A stretch of DNA of 64,000 bases. It comes from Poronia punctata (Eukaryota; Ascomycota; Sordariomycetes; Xylariales; Xylariaceae). A program made the position numbers and the translations under genes. Below are positions 23,342 to 36,141 of the stretch, one piece after another. Positions within the stretch are counted from its first letter, which is position 1; each line of letters opens with the position of its first letter. The DNA lies in contig MU401503.1 of NCBI GenBank assembly GCA_022579005.1, forward strand, positions 62,001-126,000, read 5' to 3'. The notes beneath the pieces were generated by a model. That model saw only the letters and a program-made list of their open reading frames with translations. It had not been told where the DNA came from and ran no database searches.

Positions 23342-26300
23342 TGTGGTTTTACCCATGTAGTTTCTTAGTATACGGTGTTGTGGTGAACGCAAAGGACAAC
23401 AGGCAGATTCAAGTCTAAAATCTAGCGAGATTAGGCCATGTCCTGAGCATTTGAGTGTGGCAGGAACCAGGACAAATGATGGGGCTATTATTTGCTTAAC
23501 ATTTTTAGGAGCAGACAATTGTGACAATTGTATGAGATATGATCCATCCTTAGGCGTTCAAATGGGCTCCGCGTTAGACAATAGAATAATAACAACAACC
23601 GACAGTGTTCATCCCACTGAAAACTTCTCGATCCTCAGTTCATGTGACTGTCTCGGGTCGGACATGCTTCTATACATTACCCATGATGTGTTCGCGGGTA
23701 TCCTCAGTGTATATTGGACTAAGCCCAGTTTAGGCCCGTTTCCATATCTAAGTGGAAAGGGGGGGTTAATAGGGTTACATGAACATAAAGGAAACTTGGA
23801 TTAAACCAGATAGACCAGGCTAAAAAGTGCTTCAACAGTAACCAGGCCGGCTCGCAGTTAGAATAGACGTGAAGTGCGTTGTGCCTATATCAACATACAG
23901 ATTCGTATGTATGTTATGTACAGTATAATATAGGGACATGCATGTAGCCGCAATTCTGACCAAGGATACCTTAGGTGCACGTGAGGTGAGGTTCTACGTG
24001 TGTTCCCCTCACCTCTTGCTCCGGTCTTCGTTTTGAACCTTCCTTAATAACTTGTTTCATCAAGACTATATTTTATTTTTGCTAATCACCACCTCACGGG
24101 ACGACCGACAGACAGGTTCCCTCTGGCCGGCAGTCACGGACTCACGCCCGTTTCTACACCGACTATTACCTTCTACGTTTCTCATTCGTATATGTCTTGC
24201 ACATGAGTTCGCGGTGCCTGAGTGTGGACTTACAAAGTTAGCCATTTACGATCATGGACAAACGAGGGCGGCCTGACGAACATAACATTTGCCCCGTAAT
24301 TACAAGATGCTTCTGCGACTAATGATTGGTGACGTTGTTTTCCCTTTGAGTTGACCTATCATACCGTTCCGACAGCCCGGGTGAACCGATGGCCAGAGCG
24401 CCGAAACATGGCTAGTAAGGAAGTAGACACCAGAGCAAGGATACGGCATCTTGTATCTAAAGTACGTGGAATGATTTCGGGGCTATGCTCAGAGATGGTA
24501 AGTCAGGTTGGAAATAGCCAGTAAATGTCGTAGTCTATGGGTATATTCATTCACAATGTAGAGTTTCGGATACCATCCGCAGCGGCCACGGTCTACCGTA
24601 GTCAAACAGTAGGTACGCATATATGCCCAACAAGTTCAAGATTCCCTTCACGCCAAACATAGTTGTGGATAGGCCAACACCGGTTAGGTGTAGACCAAAC
24701 AGCTTAGCAACAGTAGCACGTAGGTGACAAGCGGTTGTCCACAGCGAGCCCGCATAGACAACAGTATAGAAAGATAACATCTAATTGTAGACTTCTCTAG
24801 CAGGCTTCCCAGGCGCTCGCTTAGTAAATCTCACAGAGACACAGCACACGTGACTCCATCACAAAATGTAAGTTCGATGGGGAGGTAGGGTGTCACACCT
24901 TGGCCATTTGGGTTCTTAGCCCCTGGTGTCTTTTGGACAGACTGAACGGCAGACCAATCTCAACCGTGTATTGGCTGGCACGTCTTGCCATCAACCAACG
25001 TTGGGCTCGGTCTTTCCGTTTAGTTTCCGGCTCACCGACAGCTCCAAACAGTTCACCTTATCAGGTGGGTTGATTATGTCCGCAGGAATTGACGTTCAAA
25101 CAGCCATCAACGCTAATGCTAGCAGCCGCCATTGCGGACAGGGATAGACAGTGTAAACGGTATAGAACGGATATTGTAGTTGGTTGCGGACATAATTCGA
25201 ACGATAGGAATAGTGCTGTCTAGCGTAATTTCTGGGTGAAATAAGCTGTCTCTCCTGATTGGCATCATGGGAGACGAGTGTCTCAGGTTGCGCGCGGGGA
25301 GGGCATGAGGTACATTCGTAAAAATAACCTACATCCTGTGGTGACCTACAGACAATTCTTCATCTCCAAGTCGTAAAGCAATCTGCATCATCATCTTTTT
25401 AAACTAGGTGAGCTAGTTACGTACACCTTTTTCTGCATTTGGCCATTTCCTTTAACAGGTTGTCAAAGGAATGTGGTAGAGTGGCGAATCTGGGTCTCTC
25501 CCACACGTTTTCGGCGCTCTGGGGAAACGACATTCCAGACACGCCTCCCTCTCTAGGTCGTCTCGTAGCCGCGCTTTCCTAGTAATTAGCGATGTATTGC
25601 CCTAGTCGACCTGTGGCGGCAATAGCTCTGCCTTTCTCAGCTTAATGAACAACAAGTACCACTAGCCAATCTACAACATGCCAACTTTCTGTCACAATAA
25701 TAAAAAGAGACCTGAGGTCTACAGCAGGAAGAACAGGCTTGCCGTCTCGTACTGAAAATGATGCAATGCCCCCTTTACCTAATTTGAAGTGAAATGTATC
25801 GGACATAAGTCACAACAACGCCAATAGCATCTGAGTTTGAGGAAAGAACCAGGACCCTAAGAATAGAAGTTACGATGCAGAACGAAAGGTGGAACACCGG
25901 AGCATCGGCCACCACAGTACACCTAAAGGTGTTTCGTGCCCAAGAGAGCAAATATCTGTACCTTTCCAACCCAAACACGGCCTCGAGACAATCGTGGACC
26001 CAGAAGTACCTAGCTCGGGTAAAAAGTATGGCCAGCTTAATAATCTCCCACTGTGAGCGTTTCCGCCTCTCGTCTCCTCTCCTTTCCGGAACCGGTAGTC
26101 TAGGCTCGGAACGTCAAAGGAAAAGCTCGAGGGGGCAATACAAATTAACTACAAGACCAGGGATCCTCTTTCACCGAGGAGATGTAGAGAGTATACCTTT
26201 TTGTTGCTATTCCTGTACCTATCTAGGCAATCCTTGGTTTGACAAAGACCACAACCCTAGTAGCCTGTCCGTTCGCCGTCTTGGATCCGGCCCGGGCACT

Positions 26301-28232
26301 ATCAGTCGCCCTCGTCGGTGGAAGTTGCTTTGAGAAGCTAGTTCCGAGGACTTACACACATGATATACTCTCTGTGGGACGAGCCCGACTAATATCCTTT
26401 GACATGCTGGTGGCATGCTTACCTACCACTCATCACGGACAAATCAACAAGCTCAAGACCCTGCCCTTCGTCGGCGTAACCACTATCTTATTCAGATCTC
26501 CTGCACTCGACAATCCCGTCACTAGTCGGCCTCAACCCCAAAAGTCACACAAGACGCACAAGACGCAGCAGCCCTACCCATATTCTCATACTCGTCGACG
26601 GGGAGATTGCCGCTGCCGTGTCCCGGTTGTTTCTCCTTGAAAAGATAGAAAGGAAATAGAACAAAGGATAATCCTTATTATCCTGTGGAGCTTGTAAGGG
26701 AGGGAGGCCACCTCACTACATCATCCTATAGTTCCTCGCCCATAACCATCCAGGTTCAGCCCGTAAACTAGGGGGCATGGGATCCCAACCTATATCAATC
26801 ATCTCTCTGGAAACACACTCCCATTACGAGGCACGAGCCCGTCTTTACCCCCGGTTGGATTCTATCTTTGCCCCTGGTAACTGTGCAACCCGACTTGAAC
26901 AGCTTCACTTGACGATACCCTGCAAAGGAAGCAACAAAACAGGCTTCACACAAAGCACCATTCGACCTCTTTTCACTCGCATAACAAGAGGCTTACACTG
27001 CTTGTCAAAGAAACCAAAAACGTGCAATAGGTTCGTACAAGAAGTCCCTTCTTTCAACTGACCGACGGATGCTGCATGTATGTCCCTACCCACCGACATG
27101 TGCATAGCATATGTGCATCTCATCCCTATGCATCCCCATTCTCTCTCCTTCATCTAGTTTGCACCGGCTGCCGGAGACCCAGACCCGGTTTCTGACAGAT
27201 CTCACGTTGCGGCTGGAAACTACCGCCATGGCTTCTTGACTTAGCCTATCCCAGACTCCTCTACCACCTATTTCACTAGATGGCAGCTGGATTTGTCGGG
27301 AAAGCGGTCAGTGGCCAGCGGTCAGTGTTGAGTAGGAATTGGTGGTTGTGTGTAGGGGGGATTGGTGATACATGGAGAAGACGGCAACTGGAACTGTCGA
27401 AAAAGATGTATCAGATGAGACTAAAGTTTAGGGGCTGATATTGTGTTAGGCTATCACATTGGATATTCCGCCTCGTCGATTTAGCACGACTGCTCGCTGC
27501 CTCCCTCATTAGGTCTGAAGGGTTCAGCAACTCGATAACCCCCCGTTCCTTTCCCCCTGTGTATCAAGAATCGAAGTAGGTCGCATCTTCATCTATCATA
27601 CGTACCAGCCCCCCCCCCTTTCTTCTTGCTACATCCTTACCCCGGAAATCAGCTACTTTGTTACACTTTTAATAAGGTTGTGGACACACCGGACTTGGGA
27701 ACTCTAAATGCTCACCGTGGGACAGGTCAGGGATAGGTTACTTCCGGCCCGGAGACGTCCCAAGGTTCTATCGCCACTTGCTGTCCAGACCGTACATACC
27801 ATCAATACGTTGTTCAAGCTCACTGCTTGTATTTCTGTATCGTTCAACCACATTCGTTTCCGTTTGCCGGTCTATAATTCGATCCTCCACCCATCTGGGT
27901 TGACCGAACTGCATGACGATAACCGACATACGGAGCCCCCTGAATCCATTCCGCCAGACAGACCGCTCTATGTATGTAAATATGCATGCACGGTAGACGA
28001 ATAAACAGACACGATAGAAGCTACGTATTGCTCCAGTTTGCTCAGAAGAAAGCAATCGTTTCTCTTTGAACGGTTTCTTTCACTTTACCATCTGTGTATG
28101 TCATAGTCTTTATCCCCTATTTCATTGAATAACACAACACAACCATTGTTCTAACAGATGGGCTTCACAGGTTACCTAGCTTTAATATCCAGTGTCGCCG
28201 CTTTTTGACTTAGATAAAAGGATCCCGTTGAG
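23342..28232. other. 4.9-kb gene-free block
   Basis: The longest stretch with no supportable gene. Frames of up to 150 codons occur on both strands but overlap one another, lack ATG-plus-splice logic and show no domain. No terminal repeats or tandem arrays were noticed. The last 200 bp before 28233 are T/C-rich and probably leader/promoter. Confidence 0.55.
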
Positions 28233-30302
28233 ATGGAAAAGGGAGAATTGCTATCACCTGGACCGCATACTATTAGTCTTATCGACGATACGTTCCATAG
28301 CGGCTTCCAACAACTCATACAGCACAATACGAACTCGGAATTATATTCTCAGAAAGATAAACATACCATCAGCCACTTGGGATCCAACCCACACTCTAGA
28401 TATTCGAGCCCAGTTCCACAGGTGGACATGATGCCGGTGTTTGATCATCACACGCCGATAAACCAGGCATCTCCTTACGCAGTTCCTTCATATCCAGGAG
28501 GTTATCAGGCTTCATATGCCATCGACCCTAGTCCCTATCCCCAGCTGCCTGATATAGGCCATTCAACGGTAAGACAACATGGTCTGTTAAGTCTCGCAAG
28601 ACGTGATCGATATGCTAATGCTCATCCTTTTGTTACACAGACTCCTGTCAATGGTTACAGCACACCTGCTACTTCACCACCCACACCCGTCCCCAATGAT
28701 GGAGTAATGACCACTCGAAGCGGACGGGCGATTACAAGGTCTTCACTGGCGAATACGAGACCTTCACTGTCAAACACACTGACACGGCCGGCAGGTGTTA
28801 AGAAAGAAGTGTCAAAACCTCGACCAGCGAGAAGGAGAAAGAAGGCCGGGGACGATGATCGACTGGAAAGGGGGGCTATCCTGCTTGGCAAGCCCCTGAG
28901 CCAACTGGTACAAGACCTGACGAACGTAATAGACACGGATATCCAGTCGTACGTGAACCGGTCGGCATTGGCGCGTCAACAGGAAGTCGAGCAATCCAAA
29001 AATGGAAAGGTGAAGCGGCCGATGAACGCCTTTATGCTGTATAGGAAAGCATACCAGAACCGCACCAAAGAGTGGAAGAGACTGGACGACATACGGCGAA
29101 GAGAAGAGCGTGTCAACGAGGGAAAACCGGAGAAGGGCCATGACAACCATCAGGTTATATCGCAAGTGTGTGGCCTCAGCTGGAACATGGAGCCTCAGGA
29201 GTTGCGGGATCAGTATGACGAGTGGGCCAAGATCGAGCGGAATAATCATAAGATCGCATTTCCGGACTACAAATTCGCGCCGGCCAAGTCCAAGATCAAG
29301 AAAGCGGGTAGCGGAGGCAGTGTTAGCCGTCACGACGACGGTGGTTCGGTCGATGACAACGCCTCTAACCTCGACGACTACGATATCCACGACTGGCACA
29401 GTGGACCACCTTCGCGCAACACGATGCGGAATGCCCGATATCACGAGCAAGATCTCGATATGGTATTTGTCCCTGCGCCTGGGTACAACTCGGTCTACGC
29501 ATCGCCGTCTCCCAACCTACAACACACGCGGCTCCCAGGCGGATATGCCGCCCATGCGCGCCAGCCACATCCTTCCTCCTTCCAGTATTCCAATCCCGGC
29601 AAGCCCCGGCCGGCAGAGTACGGGGCAGCGCTTGGACAAGGACAGTATTACCAGCAAACGACCGAGTTCACGCAGCAGTCGTATCCGCACCACCACTATG
29701 GCGGCCAAGTGCCCTATGGTATGCATCCGCATCATCATCATCATCCTCATCCTGCTTATATCGAAAACGTCTACGCGAACAAGACAGATTCGCCCGGGTC
29801 CTCGTTCCATGGATCACCACAACTAGGCCACTCATACGAACTCATAACCCCCCCAACATCAACACAGAACCCCCAACATCGCATGCAGACACCACACTCA
29901 CGCCCCCATCAACACCAGTCATTCCGTCATGCAGCCGAATACCATCACCAAATCGACCCCTCATTAATGTCGACGACCCCCCAGGAAGGAAGAGAGAATT
30001 ACGGTCTAGGCATCTTCTATGAAGGCGGTAACAACGGCTTCGGAACAAGCGATTATCACCAGCTAGACCCCACCAGCACCAACACCACCGAATCGCCTCA
30101 CCCACAACAATTTGACCAAGCGTATCTAACACCCAACGAAACGAACGAGCCTCCGCCAGCAGAAGACTCATCATGGCAAGACGAGGTAGTGAGCGGCGAT
30201 GACTTTGACAAACCGCTAAGCGTAGGCGATCAAGTCGGCTTCAAGTTTGATATCAATGATATCGATAAGATCCTTGATACTACGGGCGATAGTCCGACGT
30301 GA
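28233..30302 (+). CDS. HMG-box (MATA_HMG-type) transcription factor
   Basis: Exons 28233-28568 and 28641-30302, 665 aa. The intron (GTAAGA, GCTAAT branch, TTACACAG) is 72 nt and contains no stop, so retention would simply add 24 residues. The HMG box starts near residue 212 of the spliced protein (KRPMNAFMLYRKAYQNR) and continues as NHQVISQVCGLSW...WAKIERNNHKIAFPDYKF, the sequence-specific class related to fungal mating-type HMG proteins and Ste11/FMF-1. Between TKEW and NHQV lies a charged insertion of about 23 residues. The C-terminus is Gln/His/Pro-rich with a six-His run and an acidic end, suggesting an activation domain. The start is the first ATG; a later one at 28428 is possible. The target process (sexual development) is inferred from the family. 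Confidence 0.85.
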   Translation: MEKGELLSPGPHTISLIDDTFHSGFQQLIQHNTNSELYSQKDKHTISHLGSNPHSRYSSPVPQVDMMPVFDHHTPINQASPYAVPSYPGGYQASYAIDPSPYPQLPDIGHSTVRQHGLLSLARRDRYANAHPFVTQTPVNGYSTPATSPPTPVPNDGVMTTRSGRAITRSSLANTRPSLSNTLTRPAGVKKEVSKPRPARRRKKAGDDDRLERGAILLGKPLSQLVQDLTNVIDTDIQSYVNRSALARQQEVEQSKNGKVKRPMNAFMLYRKAYQNRTKEWKRLDDIRRREERVNEGKPEKGHDNHQVISQVCGLSWNMEPQELRDQYDEWAKIERNNHKIAFPDYKFAPAKSKIKKAGSGGSVSRHDDGGSVDDNASNLDDYDIHDWHSGPPSRNTMRNARYHEQDLDMVFVPAPGYNSVYASPSPNLQHTRLPGGYAAHARQPHPSSFQYSNPGKPRPAEYGAALGQGQYYQQTTEFTQQSYPHHHYGGQVPYGMHPHHHHHPHPAYIENVYANKTDSPGSSFHGSPQLGHSYELITPPTSTQNPQHRMQTPHSRPHQHQSFRHAAEYHHQIDPSLMSTTPQEGRENYGLGIFYEGGNNGFGTSDYHQLDPTSTNTTESPHPQQFDQAYLTPNETNEPPPAEDSSWQDEVVSGDDFDKPLSVGDQVGFKFDINDIDKILDTTGDSPT

Positions 30303-31152
30303 TGAGAGTTTCTTTTAAAGCAATTGTACCATATAACACACACATCATACATACATGCATACACGGAGGGCGTTTCCGATCTTCTTCTTCCCCTTGTATT
30401 GCCCCTTTTCCCCCACGGTGCTTATTTGAGATAGAGGGGAATTTTCAAATCAGAATCATAGAAAGAAATGACATAAATCTCGCGAGAGAAAGCAAATCGG
30501 ATAGAGTTCCAAACAATAGAAAGAAATAAATAAATAAATAAGTCTCGCAAGAGAAACACATGGGAAAGGGCATAGAAATACAATGGACATTTTGTATTAC
30601 ATATTTCATTTCCTGTTTAGCTCACGTAGTGTAACAATGTAACTTTGGAAAAGAAAGATTTCTATTATCAAACTCGATATTCTCTGTGGATGTAACAGGG
30701 ACATCAATGAATAATATCACTTCATAAATAATACTCGTAGTGCTAAGTAAGAGGCATATGTGGAATTGTAAAGAGAAACGCTAAAACCTAGAAAAGAGGG
30801 GGATAGTAACTTGATGCTTATCCTTCCTATGTTACCCCTTTTTTGCGTCGAATTAGTAATTAGGTCTTTCTCTTTAATATTTTGCTGCTTTCTGGAACTA
30901 TATGTGTAAAATAACTCAACCAATGATAGATTCTTGATATATATTAATCGAACTTGATAATGTTTGTAAGTGAACCGCCATCAAGCTTAATCACCCTTTC
31001 TTGTCCCTACAGTTGCCCTACTTTTTCTGTAAAGGCATCTGCGCCATGAAATCCATTATTGTAAAGTAGGGATGAGTTGCGCCCGTCAAAAGCTCATCAT
31101 TGACCCAGAGCGTATCGAAAGTATGGAAACAAATAAACACCTAACCTAACCT
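30303..31152. other. AT-rich convergent intergenic region
   Basis: Downstream of two convergent genes. An (AAAT)n tract lies at about 30525-30540 and a TACTCGTA copy at 30732. No gene was recognised. Confidence 0.6.
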
Positions 31153-32565
31153 TCATCTTCCCCCTATTTCCCCGGCAATAATCTCGCCTATCTGCTCCCA
31201 CCTCCTAATCAAAAGACTCCGTTGCTCCTCTTCCCCTACCCGCGATTCCCTCAACCGGACCAACCTCTCCTGCACAATATCCGCCAACTCGCCAAGTAAG
31301 CTCTCGACATCAACCCCCCCTCCTCCTCCTTCCAAGCGGTTGATAATAACCTCTTTCGTCTTCTCACAAACCCCTCCCCCCTCTCCTGGCTTAAACACAT
31401 ATCCACCTGCATCCTCATCCTGTTCCTCATCCTCATGAACAAGTCCATTTAACTTGTTCAGAAGAACCTCATCCAACCCCACACAATCAAACTTATTCCC
31501 CTTCCCCTCCCCCTCCTCGGACAAGATGAATCCATATTCCGCAAGTAAGAAATCATTCCCATACTCGCCATATTGAATAAATACTTCTTCTCCCTTTTCG
31601 TACACTGCTTTATTTTTAGTATGAGAAGAAGGTGAAGAAGAAGAAGAAGAAGAAGAAGAAGAAGAAGAAGAAGAAGAAGAAGAAGAAGAAGGGGGAGGGG
31701 CAACAATAGTATACCCCTCTCCATCCCACCAAGAAACCTTGCAAGCCTTCTTATTGTCAGAGGTATGATTAAACAGATCCGCGAGAGGTAATAGACAGAG
31801 TCTATCCTCCCATGCGTATCCCTTCTTATCCATCTCCTCGGTTTCGTAGAAGAATGTCCGGGTGTTTGTTATTAGCCAGAAATATTCGAATCTTTCCTTT
31901 TCTTTTTCCCTCTCGTTTTCGCTTTTTATGACTTGTTGATGTGGTGATGACGATGATGATGATGATGATGATGAAGAGAGGAGAGACCATTCCCTAGCAA
32001 ATTTCTCCTGTTGTTTCCGCAAAACTCGCTTCGCTTGTGACGGGAGAAGATTCTGTAATCCCGCCGGCCAGAGGAAGGGTAAGGAATTTTTCAAGTCGGT
32101 GTATGTGGGGAGGATTTCGGTCCATGATGAACAAGAAGGGAAAAAGGAAGAAGAAGAAGAAGAGGAAGTGGAAAGAGATAGGTCTAGGGCAAGTAAGCCG
32201 TGTAATGGCATGTTGATAATATTATCTGACGAGGCCGGTGACGACAACGCCATGGCGAGGTTGTGCAGACTGTATATTGCTTTCTCTGGAACGTGTAGGA
32301 TTCTTTCGCCGGGCTGTTGTCCGATTAGATTAGAAGGGGGGGGTTTCACTTATTACTTAGGTAAGGTAGGTATTTAGAGCGAGCAAGTTTCGGGGGGATC
32401 GGGGAAAGGTTCGGGGTCGGGGGAGTGTGCGGTGCCCACCTTTATTTTGCGCGTCGCCATCATACCCACGCCCCGGCCCGGGATTCTTCGTGGTTCAATC
32501 CCGTCCATTTGGACGCCTTTTGTTTCGGCCCAAGTGATGAGGTTTTGGATCGTTTTATCCTCCAT
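31153..32565 (-). CDS. SET-domain lysine methyltransferase-like protein (Rkm/LSMT type)
   Basis: Exons 32565-32440 and 32313-31153, 428 aa. The intron (GTGGGC...CAACAG) joins TRKIK to PGERILHVP, the usual start of a RuBisCO-LSMT-type SET domain. The split SET core is visible: IPGRGVGMMA near the N-terminus, then the SAM/Tyr-motif region LLPLADLFNH near the middle, and YGEYGNDFLLAEYGF. Fungal relatives methylate ribosomal or elongation-factor lysines. Three polyserine tracts interrupt it, the longest (19 Ser plus neighbours) encoded by a (GAA)19 repeat at 31634-31690 inserted inside the SET core. A Glu-rich C-terminal region follows, in place of a clear Rubis-subs-bind domain. The substrate is unknown. 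Confidence 0.85.
31634..31690. repeat. (GAA)19 trinucleotide repeat inside coding sequence
   Basis: Nineteen perfect GAA units on the plus strand, read as polyserine by the SET-domain gene on the minus strand. A shorter related tract occurs at about 31950-31975. Confidence 0.9.
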
Positions 32566-33474
32566 TTTTTTTTGTTTTTTTTTTTGGATTTTGATGACGA
32601 GAGGCGTGCTGTATTGGTTGAATGAGATGATGATGATGATGGCTTTTGTTTATGGGAATTTCTTGTTTTCCAATAAAAAAGGTTGGTTATAACCCTAATT
32701 GAGAGCAGTCGGCAGGTGAGATGCATACAAGGACAGAATCAAGCCACACCACATCAAAAGGGGTAGCGGCACAGCCCACTACGACCCAAGAGTGTACGTG
32801 ACATAAATGACCCCTGAGCAAGCCCACCGGCCTTTTCATGAGGCTGAGAGCTGCTGAGTACTAGGTACCTACTCGTACATTTGAATTCTTACCATAATAT
32901 CGCCAAAAGTCAACCTGCATCAACGACACAAAGACAATTAATCAGAGAACGCGTATTTGCGGTAGCAATAGTACTTGTTCCCATCCAAATAAAACGAAGC
33001 CTTGCATCCTGACTAGTAACCTAGCACCCTCTCATAAATGAAACACATTGGCACTCTTAGAACACTTGCTCCGCGTTTGGTTCTCTCCGCCAACGATACG
33101 CAAGTACACCTTAATAATTAGTCCAAAGTTGCTTCGCTACAAGAAGTATGCGACCGTCATTTACCAACGATTGGAATATGTAAGAGTAACAGAAGGAGAC
33201 GAGGTCAAACGCGCCTCTGTTAAGCCCTGTTGCCTTTTCCTGTAATGACCTATCATATAAACCCTTGGCTCGGCATCAAGAAAAATTGTATACAGATGCT
33301 CGCCTTGTTCCAAACGCCGTGCCTTGATCTAGTCTTCGCTCAAGCAAAGACTGGTAGGGAACATGTCGTTGAGCCGACCCCATGTAAATGGCACTGTTGT
33401 ACATGGAGACGAAAAACTAGTAATTTTTGTCATGTGCCATATTCCCGGGACAATTCATATTATAGGGGGACCCC
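32566..33474. other. Intergenic region, nothing recognised
   Basis: Promoter side of the SET gene and 3' flank of pta1. Contains a T-rich run just upstream of the SET-gene start and a TACTCGTA copy at 32870. No gene seen. Confidence 0.6.
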
Positions 33475-36141
33475 TCACACAATTGCGCCAACAGCACTAC
33501 CATTACTTCCTAGTGGAGCTTTATTGTCCTCACCAGCCACTTGTTGGGCTGCCTCCACAAAGCCGGGCCGCCATCGCTGTAGGTATTTTGCTGCCATTGG
33601 CCGAGCATCCTCATACTCGGTCCATATATCCTGAACCGTATCCAGCGCCATATCTCGGACTGGCGGCCGGAATACAACTAGGTAATACAGACTCGTAAGC
33701 GCCAGGTTCACAAGACTTGGATCTCGACACAGAGCTGGCACTCTCGAAAGTATCGGGACGGTGAGCTCTGGCAGCTCGCTCAGAAAACGAGTTAGGACCT
33801 TATCTTGGGAATGGAGGTATGGTAGAAATGCATCCACAAGACGAAGTGTCCATTTCTCGTAATTCGCCGGCGCGGCTCGTGATTGATCGGGGGAGGATGC
33901 AAACCGTTGCTGTACCCGTTCTTTGAACCATTCTTCGCTGAGCCATGTCACTGCCACATCGATCCGTTTTCTAAAGTCCTCGAGGACGTAAGTATATAGC
34001 ATCTCCCGTATACTATCAGCCATACTAACGGTAGGCAGTGCAATGTCACTACCCTCCACTTTGAGCGAGACATCGTCAAGCCCGGCCGTTGCTCGAGTAG
34101 CGAGACGGATAATCACCGTTATCCACGAGTCGCGATCATACGAGGTAGCGGCAAGTCTGTTCAGGCCCGCTTTCGGTCTCTTCGTTGCTGGATCTTCAAG
34201 AGCTTTCATGGTACTGAACACGCGTGAAACAGCGCCCTGACCAGCTCTTGCCGCTTGTTCTGGATCCAAACTGGGAGGCGGCGGAAGTTTGAAGGCGGGC
34301 AATGACAATGAGCTTAAAACTGGTGCCTGCAATTCTCGAATGTCATCGGCAGGCGAGGAATCGAGCTTGTTCATGAGCTGTTCGTTGTCCTCGACAGTGT
34401 AATAGTCGGGCTCGTAGTCATCTTCGTCTTCTTCTACGTCCAATGGAGCTGTTTCTGGGTTGGTCGACTTTTCATGGGCCTCAAGAAGAGCTGCAACACG
34501 CGATTTAACGCCCTGGGTCCGGAATTAGTGAGGGTTCGGCTCATATCGGCCATGTCATTTAATCTCCTTACCTCTATAGCCCGCTCCAGGATGCCCGCAT
34601 CGAGTTGGGCGATAGTCCGAACGCTAATTTTCGCAGCAAGCGGCGCCGGGATGGTGTCGCTCACGTTGAATTTCTTCAAACCCTCATTTGTAGTAAATGT
34701 AAAGAGATCTGCCAAAGTGTTCGCCCCGGCTTTCAGCGGAGTAATTTCAACTTGTGGCTGCGTGGAAACTGTTGCGGTACGCTGGCGCTTTGCTTCTGCC
34801 GCGGTGGCCTGTTCGGCCATGGCACGTTTCCGGCCCGTCTCGTCGAAAAGTTCAGCCCGTGAACGTGCGAGCCGCTCGACATGTTGTTGCATGCGGCCAG
34901 CCAACGGGTTATGTGGATCCCTATCCAGACCTTGTCAGTAAACAGCACGAAAAGACTTCCAAGGCGAGGAAGGAAGCTGACCGTCTATATAGATGTGTAA
35001 GCAGCATACGTGTCGTCTTCTCTATAGACTTGACGAGTACTTTGGTTTTCGGTGTTAAAGGAGAACTTGTCGCGAGCCTCAACGGGTTAAAGTTGAAGAG
35101 GGTGGATAGGACGCGGTTGGCCAGCTTCTGTCTTTGGCGCACTAATATAGACAGCGTATTCAAAGTCGCATCAACTACTAGAGGATCACTAGGGATTGGG
35201 AAGATAATTGTCAGCCACAGGCACCGGCGACCCAGCAATCCAAGTGCGTATATGCACTTACCTGCTTTCGTCCTCCAAGGCGCTCAACATCCGGTCCAAT
35301 AACCCCGAGGCCTCCGCCTCAAGCTGATCGCCGTGTAGAACGGGGTGGTTATGTGGTACCATATTGACAGATATATCAAGGGGATCGCCGCGCTGTAACG
35401 TTGGTCAGTAGAAGCTTTCGGGTTCTCGGACAGTAAGAGGGCTCGTACTCTGGGTTCGGGGTTCACGCTCGAGGTATGTGCCAATATCACCCTTTGCATG
35501 AACTTTATACAGCAAATCCGAATCGCCATCGGCGCGGAATCCCAGATGTCCCTTATCCTTGTCTTGATGGCAGTCATTTTCTCCCATGTGGCAGTATCGT
35601 ACGAGTTGTTTATTCTAACAGCATTCAACGTCAGCGACGAACACCCTCGAGCGGAGCGGTGGTGTATAACGGAAAGGCGACGATAACAGTTGGGACGGAG
35701 AGCTGCTGCACACGCGGAAAAGCACTCAGGTCAAGCGTGGTGGCAGCGAGATCTACAGGTATGGCTACGATACTGAAGTAACAAAGGGACCACCTACATC
35801 CACCGCATAGCAAGAGGATATATGCTAGCTGAAGCTTGTATGACTCCCCGCAAGACCAGAATATCCTGGGCCGGATCCTCTACCAGCGCTTTCAGAGTGT
35901 CGAGTACGACCAGAGACAAAGTCTCTTTATTGCTGAGCGGGACCGCAGGGGTAGCGAAAGCCTCAGCTAGAAACTCGGCGCCCCATCTTCGAAATTCGAC
36001 CTGGGAAGAGGGACCGATTATGGGGAGGGTGGCCTGAATGACCTGCGGGTAGTACGACACATCCTTCAGGACTAATTTCCTAGCCCCGTCTAATTGTCGT
36101 ATCTGGTCGGCAACGGACAGCTGAGGAGTAGAAGCTGCCAT
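33475..36141 (-). CDS. pta1: Symplekin/Pta1, scaffold of the mRNA cleavage-polyadenylation factor
   Basis: Nuclear 3'-end-processing scaffold that bridges CPF subunits and Ssu72. Exons: 36141-35798, 35614-35449, 35392-35262, 35188-34982, 34920-34572 and 34512-33475, 744 aa, all phases consistent. The N-terminal HEAT-like domain is clear (SYYPQVIQATLPIIGPS, RRWGAEFLAEAF, NSYDTATWEKM, RICCIKFMQRVI, DPLVVDATLNTLS), followed by HLYRRDPHNPLAGRM and an Arg/Ala-rich linker. The C-terminal part ends in more helical repeats. Intron one is 183 nt against 56-73 nt for the others. The ATG at 36141 is the first in frame, and the MAASTPQLSVADQIRQL start suits the family. Confidence 0.93.
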
